Shown here one piece after another: positions 35,274-44,600 of a stretch of DNA of 64,000 bases. The notes under the pieces were generated by a model. It was not told the origin of the DNA, did not search any database, and worked only from the letters and a program-made list of their open reading frames with translations. Within the stretch, counting starts at the first letter, position 1. The number at the start of each line of letters is the position of its first letter. Both the position numbers and the translations under genes were made by a program. This DNA is from Sphingobacterium haloxyli (lineage in GTDB: Bacteria; Bacteroidota; Bacteroidia; Sphingobacteriales; Sphingobacteriaceae), in contig NZ_PVBQ01000014.1 in NCBI RefSeq assembly GCF_002980525.1, positions 1-64,000 on the forward strand, given 5' to 3'.

Positions 35274-36368
35274 ATGGGAAATCAAGGGTCGTCATTTACA
35301 CATTTATACCACCAGGCTTTGGTTAGCCCAAAGGATATTGCCCTGACTGATTTTGAGCAATTGCTCGCTCGATATCCCTATTCGCAGCCACTTCACTTTG
35401 CTTTTGAAAGGCACAAATTTTTGAAAGAAGGGCCGTCAGTTCGCCTCGAAAAACGGGCGATTTTGTTGGCAAGTAGCGCCAACTGGTTGGCGGAATATGT
35501 TCAGTTGCCGGTGGAAGACGTGCCTATAGTAGAAGTGGAAGATGACGATTATGTGCCCTTTGAGGATATTGCCAGATCTTTGGATGAGACGGAAGAACCT
35601 CTCGTGGAAGTACGCTTAAAGGATGAAGGGGGCGAGGAATCGGATGAGCAACAAGTTGATACGCAACCTGTCGCACCTGGGGAGGAATTACAGCGTAAAG
35701 ATGCCTTAGAAACGTTGGTACAAGAAGGGATAGGAGGCGGAGATTATTTTGCTGTCCATGCTAAGGATATATCGTTTGAACAGCAAAAAAACGAAGTTTC
35801 TGAAGAAGAACTAATAGAAGACGACAGAAAAGAAGAAAATATTAGTTTATATAATGACGAGTTGATGCCTTATAGCTTCCGTTGGTGGTTACACAAGACC
35901 CGACTGGAGCACGCGGATACGTATCAACCATTTGTAAGTCCACGAATTCCAGTGGCAAATAGAACCTCATTTGATCCAGCGGAATTGGATCGCGTTACAC
36001 TCGATCAACAGATTCGTGAGCATATTATCCACTTACAACATCCGGAAGACAAACTTAGCGATGAGGTGAAGCGTCGCGAATCCACCACTAATGGGCCAAG
36101 TAAAATAGCAGAAGTAATAGAGCGATTTATTCGGGAGGAACCTCAGATACAACCTCCGCAACCAGAGAATTTAAATGTCGAAAACAAAGCCAGAAAGAGC
36201 TCGGAAGAACAATTTGATTTAGTGACAGAAACACTCGCGGATATATACGCAGATCAAGCCATGTATGTCAAGGCTATAGAAGTCTATAAAAAATTAATTT
36301 TGAGATTTCCAGAAAAAAAATCGTATTTTGCGACCCGAATTAAGGAACTGGAAGAAAAACTATATTAA
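35274..36368 (+). CDS. Hypothetical acidic protein with a C-terminal TPR-like region
   Basis: I recognise no named family. The 364-residue protein is strongly acidic in the middle (about residues 80-190, with runs such as EVEDDDYVPFEDIARSLDETEEP). It has no signal peptide. The N-terminus contains a helical motif LLARYPYSQPLHFAFERHKFLKEG, and the C-terminal 60 residues form a tetratricopeptide-like pair (LVTETLADIYADQAMYVKAIEVYKKLILRFPEK). Its place between lptE and secG is typical for Bacteroidota, so it probably assists an envelope or secretion step as a scaffold; that is inference. Confidence 0.8.
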   Translation: MGNQGSSFTHLYHQALVSPKDIALTDFEQLLARYPYSQPLHFAFERHKFLKEGPSVRLEKRAILLASSANWLAEYVQLPVEDVPIVEVEDDDYVPFEDIARSLDETEEPLVEVRLKDEGGEESDEQQVDTQPVAPGEELQRKDALETLVQEGIGGGDYFAVHAKDISFEQQKNEVSEEELIEDDRKEENISLYNDELMPYSFRWWLHKTRLEHADTYQPFVSPRIPVANRTSFDPAELDRVTLDQQIREHIIHLQHPEDKLSDEVKRRESTTNGPSKIAEVIERFIREEPQIQPPQPENLNVENKARKSSEEQFDLVTETLADIYADQAMYVKAIEVYKKLILRFPEKKSYFATRIKELEEKLY

Positions 36369-36379
36369 CAAATAAAATA

Positions 36380-36757
36380 ATGCAAACATTTTTAATTGTC
36401 CTGATCATACTGGCAAGTGTTTTATTGGGATTTATCGTGTTGATTCAAAACCCTAAAGGAGGGGGCTTGGCATCAGGGTTCGCTGGCAGCTCTAATTTAA
36501 TGGGGGTGCAACGCACAGGTGATTTCTTAGAAAAGGGAACATGGGGCTTAGCCATTGCATTGATGGTATTCTGTTTGGCGATGAACATTTTGGGTCCATC
36601 ATCTGGAGGGGGAACAGGAGGGCTTGGTGATCAAATCGATGCTCCGGCGCAAACTTCTCCGCTGAACCTTAATCCGAACTCAACACAACAAGAAACAGCG
36701 CCCGTCATGGAAACGGAAACGCCCACGTCGGCAACTGGCGTTGATACCGTAAATTAA
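36380..36757 (+). CDS. secG: Preprotein translocase subunit SecG
   Basis: A small subunit of the SecYEG channel. The 125-residue protein has two membrane helices (about 3-22 and 52-72) separated by the conserved loop IQNPKGGGLASGFAGSSNLMGVQRTGDFLEKGTWGLAI. A low-complexity tail rich in Thr, Pro and Gln follows, as in other Bacteroidota SecG proteins. It is last in the miaB cluster and is followed by a strong terminator. Confidence 0.94.
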   Translation: MQTFLIVLIILASVLLGFIVLIQNPKGGGLASGFAGSSNLMGVQRTGDFLEKGTWGLAIALMVFCLAMNILGPSSGGGTGGLGDQIDAPAQTSPLNLNPNSTQQETAPVMETETPTSATGVDTVN

Positions 36758-36778
36758 GAAGTAGCTTAATCGATATTG

Positions 36779-36813
36779 AAGACCTCGCAAACTAGTTGTG
36801 AGGTCTTTTTTTT
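36779..36813 (+). terminator. Intrinsic terminator after secG
   Basis: A 12-bp stem (AAGACCTCGCAA with TTGTGAGGTCTT, one G-U pair) and a five-base loop, followed by a run of T. Confidence 0.92.
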
Positions 36814-36859
36814 AACGATCTGTTTTAATAAGACTACTAAGAATCCACATCTCGCTTTC

Positions 36860-36898
36860 ACCGCTATTGTGCTGCGTATCCGGTGATGGCGGTTTTTT
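36860..36898 (+). terminator. Candidate second terminator or attenuator upstream of groES
   Basis: ACCGCTAT can pair with ATGGCGGT (one G-U) across an 18-base loop, followed by six T. A competing stem CACCG/CGGTG overlaps it, so the two structures exclude each other. It could be a tandem terminator or a leader element. Further downstream, a TGACAGGATGGCG at 36918-36930 and CATTTGGCATAG near 36972-36983 may belong to heat-shock regulation, but this is unproven. Confidence 0.4.
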
Positions 36899-37046
36899 GA
36901 AATACTGTCTCATTTAGTATGACAGGATGGCGTTAGTGCGTGAAAAAATGGCAATAATTTCCTCGTTTTTTCATTTGGCATAGTTGGTGATGGAGATGGA
37001 GAGAAGAATTTAAATCAAAAATCAAATTAAAAATAACTAGATTACT

Positions 37047-37322
37047 ATGGCATTAAGTATTAAACCTATCGGAGACAGAGTTGTCGTAGAGGCAGCTCCC
37101 GCAGAAGAAAAAACAGCATCAGGAATCTACATTCCGGACACCGCAAAAGAGAAACCTTCTCAGGGTACTATCGTTGCAATAGGAGTGGGGAAACCGGAAG
37201 AGCCGCTAACTGTTCAAGTGGGCGATAAAGTTTTATATGGCAAATATGCAGGTACAGAAATCACTTACGAAGGTAAGGAGTATTTGATTATGCGTGAATC
37301 TGATATTTACGCGGTTCTATAA
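37047..37322 (+). CDS. groES: Co-chaperonin GroES
   Basis: The heptameric lid of the GroEL folding chamber. The 91-residue protein has the family start [36 protein letters not shown] (mobile loop included), the [33 protein letters not shown] roof and core, and a normal length. It forms the groES-groEL operon with the next gene 71 bases downstream. The 5' region carries structured DNA and possible heat-shock elements. Confidence 0.97.
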   Translation: MALSIKPIGDRVVVEAAPAEEKTASGIYIPDTAKEKPSQGTIVAIGVGKPEEPLTVQVGDKVLYGKYAGTEITYEGKEYLIMRESDIYAVL

Positions 37323-37373
37323 GTCAAGGTAAAATCAATATTAAAAAAAGAGTTAGCAATATCTAATACTTAG

Positions 37374-37387
37374 TACTAAATACTAAT
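37374..37387 (+). repeat. TACTAAATACTAAT element before groEL
   Basis: An exact 14-base match to the element before fadN (6105-6118); here it ends six bases before the groEL ATG. It lies inside the groES-groEL spacer, so if functional it acts on RNA or translation rather than as the operon promoter. Confidence 0.55.
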
Positions 37388-37393
37388 TAAAAA

Positions 37394-39034
37394 ATGGCAA
37401 AACAAGTAAGATATAACGTAGAAGCGCGTGACGCACTGAAAAAAGGTGTCGACACCTTGGCGAACGCAGTAAAAGTAACTTTAGGGCCTAAAGGTCGTAA
37501 TGTAATCATCGAGAAAAAATTTGGATCTCCTGCGATTACAAAAGATGGTGTAACCGTAGCCAAAGAAATCGAATTGAAAGATGCTTTGGAAAACATGGGC
37601 GCACAGATGGTGAAAGAAGTTGCTTCTAAAACGGCTGATCAAGCTGGCGATGGTACAACAACCGCCACTGTTCTTGCTCAGGCTATCGTTGCTCCGGGTT
37701 TGAAATCTGTAGCAGCGGGTGCTAACCCAATGGATCTGAAACGTGGTATCGATAAAGCAGTTGCTGCTGTTGTCGCTAATTTGCAATCGCAATCAAGAGA
37801 GGTTGGAGCTGATAACAACAAAATCAAACAAGTTGCTACGATCTCAGCAAACAATGATGAGGTGATCGGATCTTTGATTGCCGAGGCAATGCAGAAAGTT
37901 GGAAACGACGGGGTTATCACGGTAGAAGAAGCAAAAGGTACCGAAACTGAGGTGAAGACAGTTGAAGGTATGCAGTTCGACCGTGGTTATTTGTCGCCGT
38001 ATTTCGTTACTAACTCTGACAAGATGGAAGCGGATTTGGAGAATCCTTATATCTTGATTTACGACAAGAAAATCAGCAATATGAAAGAATTGTTGCCTAT
38101 CTTGGAAAAACAAGTACAAACAGGGAAGCCACTGTTGATTATTGCGGAAGACTTAGATGGAGAAGCTTTAGCGACATTAGTGGTGAACAAGATCCGTGGT
38201 TCACTGAAAGTAGCTGCGGTGAAAGCGCCGGGCTTTGGCGACCGTCGTAAAGCAATGTTAGAGGATATTGCTATTTTGACAGGTGGTACGGTCATCTCTG
38301 AAGAAAGAGGTTATAAATTAGAGAATGCGGAGCTTTCTTACTTAGGCCAAGCAGAGAAGGTAACCGTTGACAAAGACAATACAACAGTTATCAACGGCTC
38401 AGGAAATGCGGACGATATTAAAGCGCGTGTTGCACAAATTCGTTCACAAATCGAAACTACAACGTCAGACTACGACCGTGAAAAATTACAGGAACGTTTG
38501 GCGAAATTGTCTGGCGGTGTAGCTGTACTTTATGTAGGTGCTACTACAGAAGTGGAGATGAAAGAGAAAAAAGATCGTGTAGACGATGCATTGCATGCTA
38601 CCCGTGCTGCAGTGGAGGAAGGTATAGTTGCTGGTGGTGGCGTTGCTTTTATCCGTGCGACTGAAGCGTTAGTAGATCTTAAAGGAGCTAATGAAGATGA
38701 AACAATCGGTATCGACATTATCAAGCGTGCTATTGAAGAACCTCTTCGTCAAATTTGTAACAACGCTGGTATCGAAGGTGCCGTAGTTGTTCAAAAAGTA
38801 AAAGAAGGTACGGCTGACTTCGGGTACAATGCACGTACAGATGTATACGAAAACTTGATTGGTGCAGGCGTTATCGATCCTACCAAAGTTTCTCGCGTAG
38901 CGTTGGAAAATGCAGCTTCTGTTGCGTCTATGCTATTAACTACAGAATGTGTGTTAGCTGATGAGCCAGAAGAGGCTGGAGCGGCTGGTGCTGGAGCTCC
39001 TCCAATGGGCGGTGGTATGCCAGGCATGATGTAA
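37394..39034 (+). CDS. groEL: Chaperonin GroEL
   Basis: A 60-kDa chaperonin that folds proteins in an ATP-driven chamber. The 546-residue protein shows [14 protein letters not shown], the ATP-binding [11 protein letters not shown] and [15 protein letters not shown], the apical domain, the [18 protein letters not shown] signature, and the C-terminal GGMPGMM tail typical for GroEL. The length is normal. It is the second gene of the groESL operon, followed by a terminator. Confidence 0.98.
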   Translation: MAKQVRYNVEARDALKKGVDTLANAVKVTLGPKGRNVIIEKKFGSPAITKDGVTVAKEIELKDALENMGAQMVKEVASKTADQAGDGTTTATVLAQAIVAPGLKSVAAGANPMDLKRGIDKAVAAVVANLQSQSREVGADNNKIKQVATISANNDEVIGSLIAEAMQKVGNDGVITVEEAKGTETEVKTVEGMQFDRGYLSPYFVTNSDKMEADLENPYILIYDKKISNMKELLPILEKQVQTGKPLLIIAEDLDGEALATLVVNKIRGSLKVAAVKAPGFGDRRKAMLEDIAILTGGTVISEERGYKLENAELSYLGQAEKVTVDKDNTTVINGSGNADDIKARVAQIRSQIETTTSDYDREKLQERLAKLSGGVAVLYVGATTEVEMKEKKDRVDDALHATRAAVEEGIVAGGGVAFIRATEALVDLKGANEDETIGIDIIKRAIEEPLRQICNNAGIEGAVVVQKVKEGTADFGYNARTDVYENLIGAGVIDPTKVSRVALENAASVASMLLTTECVLADEPEEAGAAGAGAPPMGGGMPGMM

Positions 39035-39065
39035 GATAAGGACATCCCTATTATATAATTGAAAC

Positions 39066-39103
39066 AAAAGGCTTCGGATATTTTCTGAAGCCTTTTTTCT
39101 TTT
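39066..39103 (+). terminator. Intrinsic terminator after groEL
   Basis: A 10-bp stem (AAAAGGCTTC with GAAGCCTTTT) and an 11-base loop, followed by a long T-rich tract. Confidence 0.9.
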
Positions 39104-39132
39104 TTATATTTAGTCCAACATATTCATATCAG

Positions 39133-39642
39133 ATGCAAAAATATCATTATACGGATGGAACAAATACGTTCGGTCCTTTTTCGGTAGAGGAGTTAAAAAC
39201 CAAAGGTATTACCGGCGATACATATGTATGGACTGAAGGTATGCCGAACTGGGTGCTTGCTAAAAATGTACCGGAATTGAGCGGTATGCTATCCATCGAT
39301 TCGCAGCCTTATTTCACAGGATCACAAACCTCTCCTCAATTCCCGAATACACCGGCTTCACCTTATAACCAGCGTATGGGGCAACCGCCAAAGACCTATT
39401 TGCTGGAAACGATTCTTACGACCATTTTTTGTTGTTGGCCGTTAGGAATTCCCTCCATTGTGTACGCATCACGCGTGGAAAAAAAATTCTATGCTGGTGA
39501 TCTACCGGGAGCGGAGGCGGATTCTGCAAATGCAAAAAAATGGTTGTGGATCAATGTCGGCGTTTGTATTGGATTGTGGGTGCTTTATTTCATCATCTTT
39601 GGTTTCGCAATGTTCGGGGCAATGATGTCCGGAAATTTCTAA
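39133..39642 (+). CDS. DUF4339 (GYF-like) and CD225/dispanin domain membrane protein
   Basis: A 169-residue two-domain protein. Residues 1-50 form a GYF_2/DUF4339 domain (YHYTDGTNTFGPFSVEELKTKGI...VWTEGMPNWVLA). A Pro/Ser/Gln-rich linker follows. The C-terminal CD225 domain has two membrane segments (TILTTIFCCWPLGIPSIVYASRVEKKFYAGD and a helix of about 25 residues near the end), including the double-Cys and basic loop of the interferon-induced transmembrane protein family. In bacteria the function is unknown. The next gene, DUF2752, starts after four bases, so they form an operon. Confidence 0.85.
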   Translation: MQKYHYTDGTNTFGPFSVEELKTKGITGDTYVWTEGMPNWVLAKNVPELSGMLSIDSQPYFTGSQTSPQFPNTPASPYNQRMGQPPKTYLLETILTTIFCCWPLGIPSIVYASRVEKKFYAGDLPGAEADSANAKKWLWINVGVCIGLWVLYFIIFGFAMFGAMMSGNF

Positions 39643-39646
39643 CAAC

Positions 39647-40033
39647 ATGTTGAGAAAGTATCGTTGGGTATTTCTAGGAGCCAGTGTGGTAATGTTGGGA
39701 GCAGCGACCTACATTTATTATACCTTCGATCCTGCCGCTCATAGCTGGTTCCCACAATGTCCGTTCAAGGCATTGACGGGATTGGATTGCCCGGGATGCG
39801 GTTCGCAACGTGCCGCTCACGCAATATTACATGGAGATTTTGTGGGAGCTTTCCATTACAATGCTTTGCTACTACCTTTTATTCCCTACCTAACCGTCGG
39901 CTTTGGGTATCGGTTGGTGAAAGATCCGGATGAACGTCTAATGAAATGGCAGAAAATCCTGTTTGGTGAATACGCCATTAAAATTTTAATAGCTATTATT
40001 TTTGTGTATTTTATTCTGCGAAATATGGTGTAG
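39647..40033 (+). CDS. DUF2752 membrane protein
   Basis: A 128-residue protein of the DUF2752 family, recognised from WFPQCPFKALTGLDCPGCGSQRAAHAILHGDFVGAFHYNALL. The CPGCGxQR motif and the preceding Cys are the family hallmark. Three membrane segments are visible (about 8-27, 70-90 and 105-125). The function is unknown. It is paired with the CD225-domain gene, a combination seen in other Bacteroidota as far as I recall. Confidence 0.87.
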   Translation: MLRKYRWVFLGASVVMLGAATYIYYTFDPAAHSWFPQCPFKALTGLDCPGCGSQRAAHAILHGDFVGAFHYNALLLPFIPYLTVGFGYRLVKDPDERLMKWQKILFGEYAIKILIAIIFVYFILRNMV

Positions 40034-40186
40034 ATTCTTTATTCGTAATCCTTATACTTAAACATGGAAACGTATACAAATTCTTTTCTTCTCTTTCTTT
40101 GAAGAAGGCTCGAAGAGCAGCTTTTTGGATTGGTTTTTGTCCCATCCGCATAACGCTAAGTTCGTAAAACTCATAAAAATGAATGC

Positions 40187-41656
40187 ATGATTTTAATCGT
40201 TGACGACCAAATAGAAAATATATATTCGCTAGATAAGCTGCTAAGATCCAAAGGTTTTGAAGTTGATTCCGCCCTTTCGGGCGAAGATGCCCTTAAAAAA
40301 GTGTTGAAAAATGACTACGCACTGGTTATTCTGGACGTGCAAATGCCGGGCATAGATGGCTTTGAAGTAGCGGAAACGCTATCGGGGTACAGCAAAACCA
40401 AAGAAGTACCTATTATATTTTTATCCGCTGTGAATACAGATAAGAAATTTATAGCTAGAGGTTACGCTTCGGGTGGGATAGATTATATAACCAAGCCGGT
40501 AGATCCCGATATTTTAATGCTGAAAGTGAAGACATTCTATCGATTATATGAGCAGACATTAGCACTGAACGAGACCCAAAAAATATTGGAATCAGAGATA
40601 GAAACGAGAAAAAAGGCGCAACAGGAACTGAGAGATAAGGTGGAGCACTTACATACTACGCTCGAAAGTTTACCGCAAATTGCTTTTACAGCGGACGGTC
40701 AAGGCCGAATTACTTTTGTCAATAAAAGGTGGTATAAATTTTCTCGATGTCCCGAGACGTTCCCCGAAGTACACCCGGATGATACTTGCATCAAACAAGT
40801 TTGGAAACACTGTATTGAACGTAGCCAGCCGTTGGAGCTGGAAGTGCGTATCAAAGGACTGAAATCCGGACTTTTTTGTTACCATCTTTTACGTATTATT
40901 CCTGTCAAGGACAGAACGGGAGTACGCAGTTGGGTAGGAACTTTTACCGATATACACGAACAGAAGGAAGAAGAGCGGAAAAAAGATGAATTTTTGAGTA
41001 TAGCAAGCCACGAACTCAAGACTCCACTGACGAGCATCAAGGCTTATATTCAATTATTAGAACGTATGCCGGATGTCCAGAAAGAAAGCAAATTTGCAAC
41101 TTATATTAGCCGTGCGCAAAATCAGATCAATAAATTGGACAGTCTTATTGCTGATCTATTAGACATTTCCAAGATTGAAAATGGAAAACTAAAGGTGAAT
41201 AAAAAGCTGTTTAATATGGAAAAGCTGATTGAAAGCGCTATCGAAACCATTTATTATACGCATAGCCATGTGCAGGTAAAAATCGAACGAAAAGGGGAAA
41301 TAATTACACAAGAAGTGAACGGTGATGCTTTTCGTATCGAACAAGTGCTAATCAACTTCCTGACGAATGCTATAAAATATTCTCCCGACAGTGACAGCGT
41401 AGTTGTACATACTGCTGCCGATAGAGATCAGCTTTATATAGCCGTCCAAGATTTTGGAATTGGTATTCCGGACCACAAAAAAAATAATATCTTTACGAAA
41501 TTTTACCGCGTGGAGGAATCATCTGTAAAATTTCAAGGACTAGGGATCGGTTTGTATATCTGTGCAGAAATTATTAGACAGCACAATGGCACGTACGGCA
41601 TAGAAAGTTCTTCAAACCAAGGGACTACCTTTTATTTTACTATACCATTTAACTAA
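40187..41656 (+). CDS. Receiver-PAS hybrid histidine kinase
   Basis: A 489-residue cytosolic kinase. The receiver domain (1-120) has the phospho-accepting Asp at residue 50 (VILDVQMPG). A coiled coil (about 125-155), a PAS domain (about 155-265) and a HisKA domain with the phospho-accepting His at 275 (IASHELKTPLTS) follow. The ATPase domain (about 340-489) has NFLTNAIKYS, DFGIGIP and GLGIGLYI motifs. Having the receiver before the kinase means an upstream phosphorelay can tune its own autokinase. It is first of seven packed genes; the next starts six bases after its stop. Confidence 0.93.
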   Translation: MILIVDDQIENIYSLDKLLRSKGFEVDSALSGEDALKKVLKNDYALVILDVQMPGIDGFEVAETLSGYSKTKEVPIIFLSAVNTDKKFIARGYASGGIDYITKPVDPDILMLKVKTFYRLYEQTLALNETQKILESEIETRKKAQQELRDKVEHLHTTLESLPQIAFTADGQGRITFVNKRWYKFSRCPETFPEVHPDDTCIKQVWKHCIERSQPLELEVRIKGLKSGLFCYHLLRIIPVKDRTGVRSWVGTFTDIHEQKEEERKKDEFLSIASHELKTPLTSIKAYIQLLERMPDVQKESKFATYISRAQNQINKLDSLIADLLDISKIENGKLKVNKKLFNMEKLIESAIETIYYTHSHVQVKIERKGEIITQEVNGDAFRIEQVLINFLTNAIKYSPDSDSVVVHTAADRDQLYIAVQDFGIGIPDHKKNNIFTKFYRVEESSVKFQGLGIGLYICAEIIRQHNGTYGIESSSNQGTTFYFTIPFN

Positions 41657-41662
41657 ATCGTT

Positions 41663-44600
41663 ATGTCCAAGAATCTTATTCGAAAATTACAGATTGGATT
41701 TGGATTTTCGTTGTTTGTATTGTTGTTAAGTTCATCTGCTTCCTACATTAGTATCAAAACGCAGATGAATAACCGCAACAAGGTTATCAAAACACACCGA
41801 ACAATCGATTCGATCAATCAGATTTTGATTAATCTACAGAATGTGGAAACAGGGCAACGTGGGTATCTGTTAACAGGAGAAGTAAAGTTTTTAGGACCTT
41901 ATCATGGAAGCCGAACTTCCCTGCCAGCATCTTTATCCGCAACCCGCGAGTTAACCAGTGATACACCAGAACAAGCACGACGCGTAGACAGCATAGAGGC
42001 ATTAATGACGACGAGGTTGGATCTCTTAAATGAACATGTTGATTTAAAAAGAGAGGGAGGGGCAGTTACGGTCGAACAGTTGGAGCGTGGTAAATTGTAT
42101 ATGGACAGCTGCAGGAATATTATTGGTCGTTTTGTGCGGGAAGAAGCTAGTAAGCTCGATCTCCAAACCACGAGAATGCAGCGAAATTCAGGATTGACCT
42201 CATTCTTTATCATTTTGGCAGCTTTGGTTTCTCTTATTGTCACCATCTTGTTCTATCTACAAATTCGGAATGAGTTTCGAAGACGAGAGAACATGCAGGC
42301 ACTGCTTCGTGACAAAGATGAAGATACGACACATCGGTTGAGTATTATACACAATATGGCGCAACAGATTGCGGATGGAGACTATTCCGTTAGGCTAGAC
42401 GACGTTGAAAAGGATACGCTGGGTTATATCGCATCTTCTCTCAACGGTATGGCAATCGCGTTGGAAGAATCGTTTGGAAAGCTCAATGATAACGAGTGGC
42501 GACAAACCGGGCTAGCTAAAATAAACGATATTTTAGCGGGCAATAAGACGGAGGAGATTGTTGCGAATGACGCGTTGGAGTTGTTGGTGTCTTATACAGA
42601 GTGCTTAAATGGGGCGGTTTATATATGGGACAAAGGGCTGCTTTCGCTGTCCGGATCCTATGGTTTGGTAGACCATATTCAGAAGGAATATCAGCCGGGC
42701 GAAGGGATTGTGGGGCAAGTGTTTAAAGATAAACGAATTAAAGTTTTAGAAAACGTAGATGAAAAGGACTATGTTGTTAGTTTTTCTTCGGGAAAAATAA
42801 AAACCACCCATCTACTTTGGTTGCCTTTGATGGTAAAAGGACAGTGTTTTGGAGTAATTGAGCTCGGAAGTAGGTTGCCTTTTGTGCAATTGGACATGGA
42901 CTTCTATCAAGAGGCTTGTCGCAATATTACGTTAGAAATTTTAGCAGCGAAAGGGAGAAAGCAGATCCAAACGTTACTGGAAGAAACGCAAGCGCAGGCA
43001 GAGGAACTACAGACGCAACATGCAGAACTAGAGAATCTTAATACGGAGCTAGAAGCTCAAACGCAGAAACTGCAGGCCTCTGAAGAAGAACTACGCGTGC
43101 AACAAGAAGAGCTAATGCAGTCAAATCAGGAATTAGAAGAACGCTCAAAACTGTTAGAGGAAAAGAATCATCTCATTGCTGAACGAAATCTTGAAATCCA
43201 AAAGAAAGCGGAGGAACTCGCGCTCAGCACAAAATATAAGTCGGAGTTTCTTGCCAATATGTCGCATGAGCTCCGGACACCGCTAAATTCTATTTTGTTA
43301 TTATCTCGATTAATGGTCGAAAATGCAGATGCCAATTTAACGGAGGACCAAGTGGAATCCGCCAAGGTTATACAAAGCTCTGGTTCTAGCTTATTGAGCC
43401 TTATCGATGAAATCTTAGATCTATCGAAGATAGAAGCTGGCAAGATGGAACTCGAGTACGAACATGTGGCATTGAGCGATCTTAGAAACGACTTATTAAG
43501 TTTGTTTTTGCCAATAGTGGAGGAAAAGGGACTTGAGTTAAAGGTTGAAATAGACGAAGGCGCAGCGAACTACGTGGAAGTAGATAAACTAAGGGTTGAG
43601 CAGGTGCTCCGTAATCTACTTTCCAACGCCATTAAATTTACGCCCAAAGGTCGCGTCACATTATCGATCTCTCAACAACACGATGATCCCGATTATATAC
43701 AGTTCATCGTGAAAGACACAGGAATCGGAATTAGTCCAGAAAATCAAAAGATTATATTCGAGGCGTTCCAACAAGCAGACGGTTCTACTCGGCGTAAGTT
43801 TGGGGGGACCGGATTGGGGCTTTCTATCAGTAGAGAAATTGCCCGATTACTGGGTGGCGAAATTACATTGAACAGTGCGCTAGGTGAAGGGAGCACATTC
43901 AGTCTTGTTATCCCAGTTCGGAAAATGGCCAAGCCTTTAGTAGCTGCACCTGATCTGCTAGTAGAGAGCATAACACATGATGTAAAAGAGGTGACCTCCC
44001 TAGTTACTGACCCATCCTCGTCGTTAACTATCTCGGATATTCCTGAGGAAGTTAAAGATGACCGCCATGATATAAAACCGGGGGATAGCGTTATCCTTAT
44101 TGTTGAAGACGATACACCTTTTGCTAAAGCATTGCTTAAATATACACACCAGAACGGATACAAGGGCATCGTCATTGTACGGGGTGATTGGGCGACAGAG
44201 GCGGCTGAAAAATATCAACCTTTGGCAATTTTATTGGATATACAGCTTCCTGTAAAAGACGGGTGGCAAGTGATGGAAGAACTCAAGAGTAATGCAAAAA
44301 CAAAGCATATCCCCGTTCACATTATGTCCTCGTTGGAAGTGAAACGGGAAAGTCTGTCAAAAGGTGCTATTGATTTCATAAATAAACCTATCGCGATAGA
44401 ACAGATTGGACAAATGTTTCGTAAAATAGAAGATGCGCTTACCCGGAGCCCTAAAAAGGTGTTAATTGTCGAAGAAAATCCAAAACATGCGACAGCATTA
44501 TCCTATTTTCTGAGCAATTTTAATATCGTTTCCGAGATAAAAAACAGTGTTGACGATAGTATTCGCGCATTGATATCCGACAATGTTAATTGTGTTATTT

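Noticed and set aside
36974-36990. Sigma-54 promoter before groES
   Set aside because: TTGGCATAG resembles the -24 element, but no GC-type -12 element lies at the required distance.
40058-40174. 38-codon minus-strand frame upstream of the first kinase gene
   Set aside because: Length is within chance expectation, composition is irregular and no promoter is visible.
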